From Bacteroidales bacterium UBA3543 (lineage in GTDB: Bacteria > Bacteroidota > Bacteroidia > Bacteroidales > UBA932): a stretch of 19,187 nucleotides of DNA. The notes below the pieces were generated by a model. That model was not told the origin of the DNA, ran no database searches, and was given only the letters and a program-made list of their open reading frames with translations. Position numbers and translations under genes: made by a program. The stretch is from the NCBI GenBank assembly GCA_002376715.1, contig DFOK01000087.1, positions 1-19,187 on the forward strand, in the 5' to 3' direction. Below, one piece after another: positions 1 through 6,790 of the stretch. How positions within the stretch are numbered: the stretch's first letter is position 1; each line of letters opens with the position of its first letter.

Positions 1-76
1 GTTACTCGATTACCTAAGGGATACCGACATTGAGAGATACCGTGAAATATTGAAGGCCCTCAACCTTCGTAGATAA
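1..76 (+). CDS. rpsO: 30S ribosomal protein S15, C-terminal end (partial)
   Basis: The gene runs in from the left edge; only the last 24 codons and TAA are visible, in the frame beginning at base 2. They read LLDYLRDTDIERYREILKAL followed by NLRR, which matches the conserved C-terminal helix of S15, a primary 16S rRNA-binding protein of the small subunit. E. coli S15 also ends in an arginine-rich LGLRR-type tail. A terminator and then pnp follow directly, and rpsO-pnp is a widely conserved gene order, which supports the call. It is too short to judge anything about function beyond identity. Confidence 0.88.
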   Translation, partial: LLDYLRDTDIERYREILKALNLRR

Positions 77-95
77 TACAAACAGGAAAAAAATG

Positions 96-130
96 GAGAC
101 CGCCGTGTTTTTGAAGCGGTCTCTTTTTTT
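96..130 (+). terminator. Rho-independent terminator after rpsO
   Basis: GAGACCGC (96-103) pairs perfectly with GCGGTCTC (116-123) around a 12-base loop and is followed by seven T residues (124-130). A run of A just upstream (about 87-93) can extend the stem against the T tract. It lies 20 bases after the rpsO stop, so it should end or attenuate rpsO transcription before pnp. Confidence 0.9.
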
Positions 131-141
131 ATTGAGAAAAC

Positions 142-183
142 AATTTTTTAGCGGAGACAATATAATTTTTTAGCGGAAACAAT
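142..183 (+). repeat. Imperfect tandem 20-bp repeat in the pnp leader
   Basis: AATTTTTTAGCGGAGACAAT at 142-161 recurs at 164-183 with one change (GAGA to GAAA), a 22-bp period. The last bases of the second copy run into the pnp start codon (ATG 182-184), whereas the first copy ends in ATA where an ATG would be. The repeat therefore covers the whole ribosome-binding region of pnp. No TAnnTTTG promoter box is visible between the terminator and pnp. Confidence 0.85.
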
Positions 184-2440
184 GAATGTTATTAAGAAAA
201 CCATCCAATTGTCCGACGGAAGGACAATAGAAATTGAGACCGGTAAACTGGCCAAGCAGGCCGACGGCTCAGTAGTAGTAAAAATGGGCAAGACCATGTT
301 GTTGTCTGCCGTTACATGTGCAAAAGAGGCCAAAGAAGATGTTGATTTTATGCCTCTTCAAGTTGAATATAAAGAAAAATATGCCGCAGCGGGCCGTTAT
401 CCGGGTGGTTTTATGAAAAGAGAGGGTAGACCCTCAGATTATGAGATACTTGTAGCACGCCTTATCGACAGGGCGCTTCGTCCTCTATTCCCGGAAAAAT
501 TCCATGCAGAGGTATTTGTGACAGTCAACCTTATCTCGGCTGACGGAGTTGATATGCCTGACGCACTTGCAGGACTTGCAGCTTCAGCCGCCCTCGCAGT
601 GAGCGACATACCCTTCGATGGTCCCATCTCAGAGGTGCGCGTTGCACGTATAGATGGAAAATTCTGCATCAACCCCACTTTCGAGCAGTTGGAAAAAGCT
701 GATATGGACATAATGGTGGCCGCTACTTACGAAAACATAATGATGGTGGAAGGTGAAATGAAAGAGGTTAGCGAGGCCGATATGCTTGAAGCTATCAAAT
801 TTGCCCATACGGAGATCAAAAAGCATTGCTTAGTGCAGAAGGAACTGGAGAAAGAGGTGGGTAAAGAGATCAAACGTGAATATTGCCACGAGACAGATGA
901 CGAGGCAGTGGAGAAAGCTGCCTGGGAATATTGCTATGACAGATGTTACGCAATCGCCAAGAGCGGCAGCGACAAACATACCCGTACCGATCAGTTTGAA
1001 GCGCTACACCAGGAGTTTCTTGAGACTATCCCTGAAGAGGAGAGAGAAGAAAAAGCAACAATGGTTTCAAGATACTTCAATGCCATTGAGAAAAAGGCTA
1101 TGCGCCGTATGATCCTCGACGAGGGCATCCGTCTCGACGGTCGCAAGAGCGATGAGGTCCGTCCTATCTGGTGTGAGGTGGATTATCTCCCCGGTGCTCA
1201 CGGCTCAGCCATTTTCACCAGAGGTGAGACACAATCGCTTACTACAGTAACCCTCGGCACAAAGGACGATATGAAGGAGAGAGACGAGGTGCTTACTCAA
1301 GGTACCGATCAGTTTGTGCTCCACTATAATTTCCCTCCTTTCTCTACCGGTGAAGCAAGGGCATCCCGTGGTGTGAGCCGCCGAGAGGTAGGTCATGGCA
1401 ATCTCGCCTGGAGAGCACTGAAAGAGGTTGTGCCGGTAGGTGAAGAGAATCCCTATGCAGTGCGTATAGTATCTGATATCCTCGAATCCAACGGTTCCTC
1501 TTCGATGGCTACCGTATGTGCAGGTTCTCTTGCACTCATGGATTGCGGCGTGAAGATTTCCAAGCCTGTTTCTGGTATAGCAATGGGTCTGATTTCAGAT
1601 ACCGAGTCCGACAAATATGCTATCCTTTCAGATATTCTTGGTGATGAGGACCACCTCGGAGATATGGATTTCAAGGTGGCCGGGACGAAAGATGGTATTA
1701 CGGCCACTCAAATGGACATCAAAGTTGATGGTCTCTCATACGAAGTGTTGGAAAAAGCACTTGAGCAGGCACGTCAGGGCCGCCATCATATTTTGAATGA
1801 AATGCTCAAAACTATCTCCGAGCCCCGTGCAGAATATAAACCCCATGTGCCGCGCATCATTCAGATTGTGGTCCCCGGTGAGTTCATAGGTGCAATTATC
1901 GGCAAGGGCGGTGAGGTTATTCAGGATATTCAGAAGCAAACCGATACAAGTATCACCATTACAGAGTCAAAGAATGATAAGGGTGAACCTATCGGTCTGG
2001 TCGATATTTTTGGAGTTGATAAGGAGAAAATGGATGCTGCCTTAGATCGCATCAAAGCCATAATAGCAGTCCCCGAAGTGGGTGAAATTTACAAAGGTAA
2101 AGTGGTGTCAGTTGTGGAGTTTGGTGCGTTTGTGGAGATTCTCCCCGGTAAAGATGGTTTGTTGCATATTTCAGAGATGGATTGGGGCAAGACTGAAAAG
2201 GTGGAGGATCTCTTCAAACTTGGTGACGAGGTTGAGGTCAAACTTATCGAGATCGATCCCAAAACCAACAAACTCCGTCTTTCCCGCAGAGCCCTTTTGG
2301 AGAAGCCCGAAGGCTATGTAGAGCCTGTACGCAGGCCTCGTCCTTCAGGTCCCCGTCCTCACGGCGGGCACGGCGGTGGTGGCGATCGCGGTGAGCGCAA
2401 AGGCGGATTCCGTAAAGATTTCAACAAAGGAAAAAAATAG
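182..2440 (+). CDS. pnp: Polynucleotide phosphorylase (polyribonucleotide nucleotidyltransferase)
   Basis: This is a phosphorolytic 3'-to-5' exoribonuclease that degrades RNA to nucleoside diphosphates and can run in reverse to add tails; it acts in the cytoplasm as a trimer. All the usual domains are present. The first RNase PH domain carries RYPGGFMKREGRPSD near residue 72, followed by the helical linker. The second RNase PH domain has SRREVGHG and the LGDEDHLGDMDF active-site segment; by alignment, D488 and D494 match the catalytic aspartates of the E. coli enzyme. The KH domain has GKGG at 574-577, and the S1 domain runs from about 634 to 705. The last ~37 residues are a Gly/Arg/Lys-rich tail, probably an additional RNA-binding region. 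At 752 residues it is slightly longer than the E. coli protein because of this tail. It starts 51 bases past the rpsO terminator. The ATG at 182 gives the canonical N terminus. Confidence 0.98.
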   Translation: MNVIKKTIQLSDGRTIEIETGKLAKQADGSVVVKMGKTMLLSAVTCAKEAKEDVDFMPLQVEYKEKYAAAGRYPGGFMKREGRPSDYEILVARLIDRALRPLFPEKFHAEVFVTVNLISADGVDMPDALAGLAASAALAVSDIPFDGPISEVRVARIDGKFCINPTFEQLEKADMDIMVAATYENIMMVEGEMKEVSEADMLEAIKFAHTEIKKHCLVQKELEKEVGKEIKREYCHETDDEAVEKAAWEYCYDRCYAIAKSGSDKHTRTDQFEALHQEFLETIPEEEREEKATMVSRYFNAIEKKAMRRMILDEGIRLDGRKSDEVRPIWCEVDYLPGAHGSAIFTRGETQSLTTVTLGTKDDMKERDEVLTQGTDQFVLHYNFPPFSTGEARASRGVSRREVGHGNLAWRALKEVVPVGEENPYAVRIVSDILESNGSSSMATVCAGSLALMDCGVKISKPVSGIAMGLISDTESDKYAILSDILGDEDHLGDMDFKVAGTKDGITATQMDIKVDGLSYEVLEKALEQARQGRHHILNEMLKTISEPRAEYKPHVPRIIQIVVPGEFIGAIIGKGGEVIQDIQKQTDTSITITESKNDKGEPIGLVDIFGVDKEKMDAALDRIKAIIAVPEVGEIYKGKVVSVVEFGAFVEILPGKDGLLHISEMDWGKTEKVEDLFKLGDEVEVKLIEIDPKTNKLRLSRRALLEKPEGYVEPVRRPRPSGPRPHGGHGGGGDRGERKGGFRKDFNKGKK

Positions 2441-2443
2441 TAG

Positions 2444-2468
2444 AAAACGGCCTCAAGGGCCGTTTTTT
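2444..2468 (+). terminator. Rho-independent terminator after pnp
   Basis: AAAACGGCC (2444-2452) pairs with GGCCGTTTT (2458-2466) around a 5-base loop, and the run of T continues to 2467. It begins 3 bases after the pnp stop codon. Confidence 0.9.
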
Positions 2469-2518
2469 AGTTCCGAAAATACTACACATTACATACTACA
2501 CACTACAGACTTTTTCCC

Positions 2519-2526
2519 TATCTTTG
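2519..2526 (+). promoter_or_regulatory. Bacteroidetes -7 box upstream of the triple-repeat protein
   Basis: TATCTTTG matches the TAnnTTTG -7 consensus of the Bacteroides primary sigma factor exactly. I see no good TTG at the expected -33 position; the upstream stretch 2481-2510 is a low-complexity run of CTACACA-like words. The box ends 14 bases before the ATG at 2541, so the leader would be very short (under about 10 bases). Confidence 0.6.
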
Positions 2527-2540
2527 TCCGGTGAAGGCTT

Positions 2541-3866
2541 ATGAAGAGGTTATTGCTAATATTATTGTTTGTTATGACGAATTTATTTGGTACTGCAGCA
2601 GATGACAGGGGCGCTTTGCGCTATTTTTCTTATAGCGTAGGGGGTGGGATGAGACAATTTTCCGGTTTTTCATATCAGGTCTCTTATATGGATGATGGTA
2701 GGATAGAGATTCTTATAAATGAGGATTTTCCCGACCAGAAACGTATTATAACTTCCGATCCTACTGTGTTTACTGAACTTCAGGCCATCATAGATGAGCA
2801 CAATATGACCTCTTATAAGGGGAATTATGAGCGAAGTTTTCAGACTTTGGATGCCGGTTCATGGCATTTTGATCTGAGATATGAATATGGATTTTCTGTT
2901 AGTGCGACCGGTATTATTAGGTATCCACGTGGAGGAGCAGAGGCTTTCAGATCTCTCAAAGAGTACTTTGCGAAATGGGAGAAGCTGCCGGGTGAGGTCG
3001 ACCCGATTATATTTTTTGACTACACCTGCGGCATAGGAGAGGAAGACAAGATCAGTTATAAGGTAAGCAGCAGTGATGAAGGTGTTATGATGCATCTTTT
3101 CAATGCTAAATATAGTTTTGATGAGAGATTCACTCCCGACCTCTCCATTTTTGAAAAGATCCGTAAATGTCTTGTCGTTTACAATATGGACACTCCGGAT
3201 GCTTATACCTATTACAACAAAAAAGAGCCCGGACAGTGGTCTTTCGATGTGAAATATGCTTCCGGAGAGGTTCTTTCCCTAAAAGGCAGTTACGGAGATG
3301 TCAAGGGTGGATTTATCGATGCCCTCGAGAGCATTTTTCAGGATTGGATACCTGTTACCGGTAAAATGACGAGGTTTAGGTTTGACTGGCAACCCGATTA
3401 TCATGGCCGTGTATGCTACTATGTGAATGCTGCAACCGAACCTTCCACCATATATTTCCATAAGGGTAGTGGGAACGAGTATCCTGCCCCCATGCCTATG
3501 GATGCTGAGGATCTGGAGCGACTGAGGCGGTTTGTTGCTGTTATGAAAGTTGACAACACGTACCAGGATCCTACTCCGGCGGAGGGAAGGGGCAACTGGT
3601 ATCTCACCATCAATTATGATTCGGGCGATATTCTCGGCATTAACGGCAGAATCAGCACTCCCCGTACTGAAGAGGAGATGAGGATTTGCGATCCGATTCA
3701 TAATTTTTTCGAACCGATAATTGCGAAACTTGAGCAGCAGAGGAAGGAGCAGGAGGCACTTCTGAAAGAGACGGCTTTGACAGATAATGATAAGGATGAT
3801 TCAGACGGGGAACGGAAGCAAACCTCCAAATCTGCTACCCGCAAATGGTGGCAATTCTGGAAATGA
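2541..3866 (+). CDS. Secreted protein of unknown function with three tandem ~120-residue repeats
   Basis: I do not recognise a named family. The protein (441 residues) has an N-terminal signal peptide (MKRLLLILLFVMTNLFGTAA, likely cut around 19-20) and no later membrane span. The mature part is three divergent repeats at roughly 26-153, 155-272 and 276-395. Each has a beta-rich first half, then a helix containing F..I/L....V (for example EKIRKCLVVYNM), then a G-x-W-x-[FL]-x-[LVI]-x-Y-x-x-G signature with the tryptophan at W108, W233 and W353, and a closing aromatic helix. The C terminus is a charged linker (about 396-433) ending in RKWWQFWK. It stands alone between two terminator-like regions with its own -7 box. 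A periplasmic or surface-exposed role is inferred from the signal peptide only. Confidence 0.85.
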   Translation: MKRLLLILLFVMTNLFGTAADDRGALRYFSYSVGGGMRQFSGFSYQVSYMDDGRIEILINEDFPDQKRIITSDPTVFTELQAIIDEHNMTSYKGNYERSFQTLDAGSWHFDLRYEYGFSVSATGIIRYPRGGAEAFRSLKEYFAKWEKLPGEVDPIIFFDYTCGIGEEDKISYKVSSSDEGVMMHLFNAKYSFDERFTPDLSIFEKIRKCLVVYNMDTPDAYTYYNKKEPGQWSFDVKYASGEVLSLKGSYGDVKGGFIDALESIFQDWIPVTGKMTRFRFDWQPDYHGRVCYYVNAATEPSTIYFHKGSGNEYPAPMPMDAEDLERLRRFVAVMKVDNTYQDPTPAEGRGNWYLTINYDSGDILGINGRISTPRTEEEMRICDPIHNFFEPIIAKLEQQRKEQEALLKETALTDNDKDDSDGERKQTSKSATRKWWQFWK

Positions 3867-3930
3867 TTTTTGAAACCCTATATTTATTGTTCAGAGACAC
3901 TACATTTTATTCTAGAGATTATAATAACAG

Positions 3931-3960
3931 CAACGGGGCTGACATAAGTCAACCCCGTTG
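3931..3960. terminator. Bidirectional terminator-like hairpin between convergent genes
   Basis: CAACGGGG (3931-3938) pairs with CCCCGTTG (3953-3960). Inside, after a CT/AA internal mismatch, GAC and GTC close an ATAA loop. It lies between a plus-strand gene ending at 3866 and a minus-strand gene ending at 4003, so it can serve both. The T tracts on either side are poor (TCGTTTAA on the plus strand, CTGTTATTATAA on the minus strand), so termination strength is uncertain. Confidence 0.6.
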
Positions 3961-3970
3961 TCGTTTAACA

Positions 3971-4004
3971 GGCCTTATTTGAGGCCTTTCCAATTGGAAA
4001 GCCT
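3971..4004. repeat. Two adjacent palindromes at the end of the 92-residue gene
   Basis: GGCCT (3971-3975) pairs with AGGCC (3982-3986). Partly overlapping it, AGGC-C-TTTCC (3982-3991) pairs with GGAAA-GCCT (about 3996-4004) around AATT, with one bulged C. The core CTTTCCAATTGGAAAG (3985-4000) is a perfect 16-bp palindrome. The second stem reaches the minus-strand stop codon (4003-4005). These stems would form in the 3' end of the small gene's mRNA; because they share AGGCC they are partly mutually exclusive. Confidence 0.6.
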
Positions 4005-4281
4005 ATTTTGCAAGAGCCGATAACTCCTCACAAAGGCCGTCAAGACCTTTTATAAGGTCGTGACCTACTGCCTTATAATGTGCTTTTATTGCCTTTTTGC
4101 TGCTCTTGTCAGGATGATTGACTCTGTAAAAGAGGCCGTCAGCGAGATCGCCGGCCTTCTCTATGAGTTCTTCTACCTTTGTAAGGTCCTTGTCGGGATG
4201 CAGCATTGCAAAAAGCAGGCAATCTTCAACAAAATCTCCGATGAGAAACTCTATGTCTTTCTTGATTACTCTAAGATTCAT
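4003..4281 (-). CDS. Conserved-looking small helical protein, function unknown
   Basis: The 92-residue product has no signal peptide or membrane segment and is predicted by composition to be almost entirely helical and cytoplasmic. It shows an ungapped internal similarity with a 28-residue period: D20-x-L-x-F..HPDK (28-31) aligns with D48-x-L-F..HPDK (56-59), and K35 with K63, suggesting two related helical hairpins. Cysteines are at 21 and 84. HPDK recalls the J-domain HPD tripeptide, but the spacing of the surrounding helices and the total fold do not look like DnaJ. It is a real gene rather than a shadow: nothing overlaps it on the other strand, it has an excellent promoter 27 bases upstream, and it is followed by stem-loops. 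I infer a single-gene transcript. No function is assigned. Confidence 0.8.
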   Translation of the reverse strand: MNLRVIKKDIEFLIGDFVEDCLLFAMLHPDKDLTKVEELIEKAGDLADGLFYRVNHPDKSSKKAIKAHYKAVGHDLIKGLDGLCEELSALAK

Positions 4282-4307
4282 ATCTATATTCCTTTTTAAT
4301 TTGGCCG

Positions 4308-4338
4308 CAAAGGTAATATTAATATTTTTTTTTACAAA
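4308..4338 (-). promoter_or_regulatory. Promoter of the 92-residue gene
   Basis: Read on the minus strand: TTTG (4335-4338), 19 bases, then TACCTTTG (4308-4315). Both boxes and their spacing match the Bacteroides -33/-7 consensus exactly. The -33 box lies in the last codons of the upstream epimerase gene, whose TAA is 4332-4334. The predicted start of transcription, near 4302, gives a leader of about 21 bases. Confidence 0.85.
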
Positions 4339-5504
4339 GAGATGATGCCGGGCTTCTTGGTAAGACCAAGACCTGGTTTATCCTCAAGGGTGATTCGTCC
4401 GTCTACCAGCTTCATACCATCAAAGCAGTCATTGGCAATGAGATAGTTGCCGTCAAGGTCTGCCCATTCCACTTTAGGTGCAATCTGGGCTGCCGCCGAA
4501 ATGGCAACGGATGTCTCAGTCATACAACCTACCATAATTTTCATATGTAGGGCGTTTGCCAGCGAAACCATTTCTCGTGCTTCACGCATACCGGTACATT
4601 TCATCAGTTTGATGTTGATGCCATGGTAAACACCTTTTAGGTTTGGGATGTCGGTCAGGCGCTGACAGGCTTCGTCGGCAATGATGGGCAGAGGGCTGCG
4701 CTCAGTCAGCCAAGCTGTCTCTTCAATCAATAGTTTGGGCATCGGCTGCTCAATCATATTGACATTTCTCTCTGCAAGCCAGTTGACCATGTCCAGTGCA
4801 TAGTGTTTATCTTTCCATCCCTGGTTGGCATCAATGCAGATAACGGTGTTGGTCTTAGCCCTAATGAGGTTGATCATTCTCTTGTCCTCTTTTTCCGTCA
4901 TTCCGAGCTTGACTTTCAATATTTTTGTCCAGGAAGCCTCCTCTATTTTCTCGTTGACAACGTCGTCACTGGCATCGTAACCAATTGTATAACAAGTGTG
5001 GGGAGCATCCTCGGGGTTAAATCCCCAAATTTTCCACCAGGGCTGTCCAATAATATTGCCTACAAGGTCATGTAGGGCAATATCCACGGCAGCTTTGGCC
5101 GCAGTATTGTTGGTCGCCAGTTTGTCCACTTCCACCATTATATCTTCAATACGGAACGGATTGTCAAACTTAGGAAGTACATTTTCGGCCACTTTTTTGA
5201 GAAATTCATGTACGGAGGCCTGTGTCTCGCCCAGGTAAGGGGGCATCGCTGCCTCACCGTATCCGGCATATCCGTTCCAGGTGATGCGGCTGATCACTAT
5301 GGGCGTCGTTGTCCTGGATGATCCGGAAATTGTGAAAGTATATTTCATTTTGCCCATAAAATTCTCCCACTGGAGATCGAGCTTATTGGTGGCAACCTTG
5401 GTCTTTTTTGCCGTGTTTGCAGCAAAAAGATTTCTCGGGTGCCAAAATGCAGCTGCGGCGGTCATCAAGCCGGCAGCCTTCAAAAATTGTCTTCTGTCGC
5501 TCAT
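4332..5504 (-). CDS. Tat-exported L-Ala-D/L-Glu-type dipeptide epimerase (enolase superfamily)
   Basis: The product (390 residues) belongs to the muconate-lactonizing/dipeptide epimerase branch of the enolase superfamily. These enzymes interconvert L-Ala-D-Glu and L-Ala-L-Glu released from peptidoglycan. Visible residues: catalytic K-V-K with K199 as the likely base (K197 preceding); metal ligands D225 (CIDANQGW), E252 (MIEQPMP) and D277 (IIADEA); the second lysine at K299 (INIKLMK); and an ADLDGNY segment near the C terminus, the D-x-D motif that marks dipeptide epimerases. The N terminus SDRRQFLKAAG followed by a hydrophobic stretch and LFAAN is a twin-arginine signal, so the enzyme should be folded in the cytoplasm and exported. 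It follows the NlpC/P60 gene by 28 bases on the same strand, a YkfC-YkfB-like pairing. Exact substrate range is inferred. Confidence 0.92.
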   Translation of the reverse strand: MSDRRQFLKAAGLMTAAAAFWHPRNLFAANTAKKTKVATNKLDLQWENFMGKMKYTFTISGSSRTTTPIVISRITWNGYAGYGEAAMPPYLGETQASVHEFLKKVAENVLPKFDNPFRIEDIMVEVDKLATNNTAAKAAVDIALHDLVGNIIGQPWWKIWGFNPEDAPHTCYTIGYDASDDVVNEKIEEASWTKILKVKLGMTEKEDKRMINLIRAKTNTVICIDANQGWKDKHYALDMVNWLAERNVNMIEQPMPKLLIEETAWLTERSPLPIIADEACQRLTDIPNLKGVYHGINIKLMKCTGMREAREMVSLANALHMKIMVGCMTETSVAISAAAQIAPKVEWADLDGNYLIANDCFDGMKLVDGRITLEDKPGLGLTKKPGIISL

Positions 5505-5532
5505 TGTTGTGTTTTTTTCGTTATAATATTCA

Positions 5533-6717
5533 TTAGAAATACCAGGGGTGCTTTGCTATTGACACCAGGCCGGAAACCTCATCTGCCTTGTTGATGACAC
5601 GCCTTGCACGTACCAAAGTGCCGTCATAAAAATCTTCTGCATCCGGCATCAAAGAGTTGGTGTGGACGTTGGTGGCCGCATGGATAAATCTGCCTTCTCC
5701 GAGGTAGATTCCGACGTGGGTTATCCTTTCGCTTCTCTCTTCGGTAGCTTTACGGCCGAAGAAGAGCAAATCACCGGGTTGCAGATCACCCGGGAAATTC
5801 TCGACATTTACATCATCACCTACCTTTGCCTGTTGGCTGGCATCCCTGCGGGTAATCACTCCGTTGAGGAAAAGAACGGTTTTGACAAAACCGCTGCAGT
5901 CCATCGCCTTAATGGAAGTGCCTGCCCAGAGATAGGGGAATCCGAGGAAGGCTTTGCCTGTGGCAATAATGTTCTCTGCAGTAGGTTTACGTGAGGCAAT
6001 CCAATTGTTGAAGGGTGCAGCGTCCTTTTTGGGTACAAAGGCAATCTTACCATCGGGAATTCTTACCTTGAAATAGTTCCCTTGCTCTCCGACTTTCTCC
6101 ACGATATTGCCCCATACTCCGTCGCTTACCACTTGTGAGGTGAGGTCTGCCTTTTCACGGAATAGAGTGTAATAAGTGGTTATGATCAAACGGTTAGATG
6201 TCTTCCAGGCGTTGAGCTCCTGCTCGTCCATCCTCTGTACGCTGCCGACAGTAACCCATGCGTGATAGCCTTCGGGAGTGACGATCCTGTACCAGTAACT
6301 GCGTTTCTCAAGTAATTGTACCGGTGTGCCCATCAGTAGCTGTGTAGCCATTTCCGAAGAGTAGTTAGCCTCATATCTGACATTGGCCACCGAGTGTGAG
6401 ACTACTGCCCAGATCTTGTCTCCAAATTCGGGGTCGGGAAGCACGATCATACTGTCCAGCACACTGAGACCTTTTTCAGAAAGAGCTGCCAGTAGTGCAT
6501 CTTTAGCCTCCTGCTCTGTAGTGGAGCCATAGAGGACTTTTCGGCCATCAGCATCTTTTAATATCGGTTCATAACACTTATCCCTGCGGTCAGGAGCAAA
6601 TTGTGCTTTAATTTCATTGGAAATGGAATCAAACTGCTCTTGGAAAGAGTCTGCGGGGGATCCACAGGATTGGATCATCATCAAGGCTGCGATAGCCGGA
6701 ATCAGGAGTCGTTTCAT
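5533..6717 (-). CDS. NlpC/P60 lipoprotein, likely gamma-D-glutamyl-diamino acid endopeptidase (YkfC-like)
   Basis: I start translation at the ATG of 6717-6715 (394 residues) rather than 30 codons upstream. This start places a proper signal peptide first (MKRLLIPAIAALMMIQSC, lipidated Cys at 18), and the upstream extension would run through the promoter. The middle region (about 100-255) contains SH3b-like modules (WYRIVTPEGYHAWVTVGSV and YFKVRIPDGKIAFVP). The C-terminal NlpC/P60 domain has the triad C274 (MDCSGF), H334 (ITHVGIYLG) and H346 (FIHAAT). Family members with this layout cut the gamma-D-Glu-diaminopimelate bond of murein peptides, freeing L-Ala-D-Glu. The next gene is a dipeptide epimerase, which fits. 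No acidic residues directly follow the lipid Cys, so periplasmic rather than surface location is the better guess. Confidence 0.9.
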   Translation of the reverse strand: MKRLLIPAIAALMMIQSCGSPADSFQEQFDSISNEIKAQFAPDRRDKCYEPILKDADGRKVLYGSTTEQEAKDALLAALSEKGLSVLDSMIVLPDPEFGDKIWAVVSHSVANVRYEANYSSEMATQLLMGTPVQLLEKRSYWYRIVTPEGYHAWVTVGSVQRMDEQELNAWKTSNRLIITTYYTLFREKADLTSQVVSDGVWGNIVEKVGEQGNYFKVRIPDGKIAFVPKKDAAPFNNWIASRKPTAENIIATGKAFLGFPYLWAGTSIKAMDCSGFVKTVLFLNGVITRRDASQQAKVGDDVNVENFPGDLQPGDLLFFGRKATEERSERITHVGIYLGEGRFIHAATNVHTNSLMPDAEDFYDGTLVRARRVINKADEVSGLVSIAKHPWYF

Positions 6718-6744
6718 TCTGGTTAAAATTATTGGTTTAAACTT

Positions 6745-6775
6745 CAAAAATACTCTTTTTCTTATCTTTGTGCAA
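6745..6775 (-). promoter_or_regulatory. Promoter of the NlpC/P60-epimerase operon
   Basis: On the minus strand TTG (6773-6775) is followed after 20 bases by TATTTTTG (6745-6752), an exact TAnnTTTG -7 box. The start of transcription would be near 6739, giving about 22 bases of leader before the ATG at 6717. This also argues against the longer upstream start of that gene, which would lie upstream of the promoter. Confidence 0.75.
6763..6770 (+). promoter_or_regulatory. -7 box for the radical SAM gene
   Basis: TATCTTTG matches TAnnTTTG exactly and ends 20 bases before the ATG at 6791. No clear -33 TTG is found 19-20 bases upstream. The box lies inside the spacer of the divergent minus-strand promoter (6745-6775), so the two promoters overlap. 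Confidence 0.6.
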
Positions 6776-6790
6776 GAATAGGCCTCAAAA

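Noticed and set aside
4003..4281. J-domain (DnaJ-like) reading of the HPDK motifs
   Set aside because: The motif occurs twice at 28-residue spacing and lacks the usual Tyr/Leu-rich helix II and KFKxI/L-type helix III.
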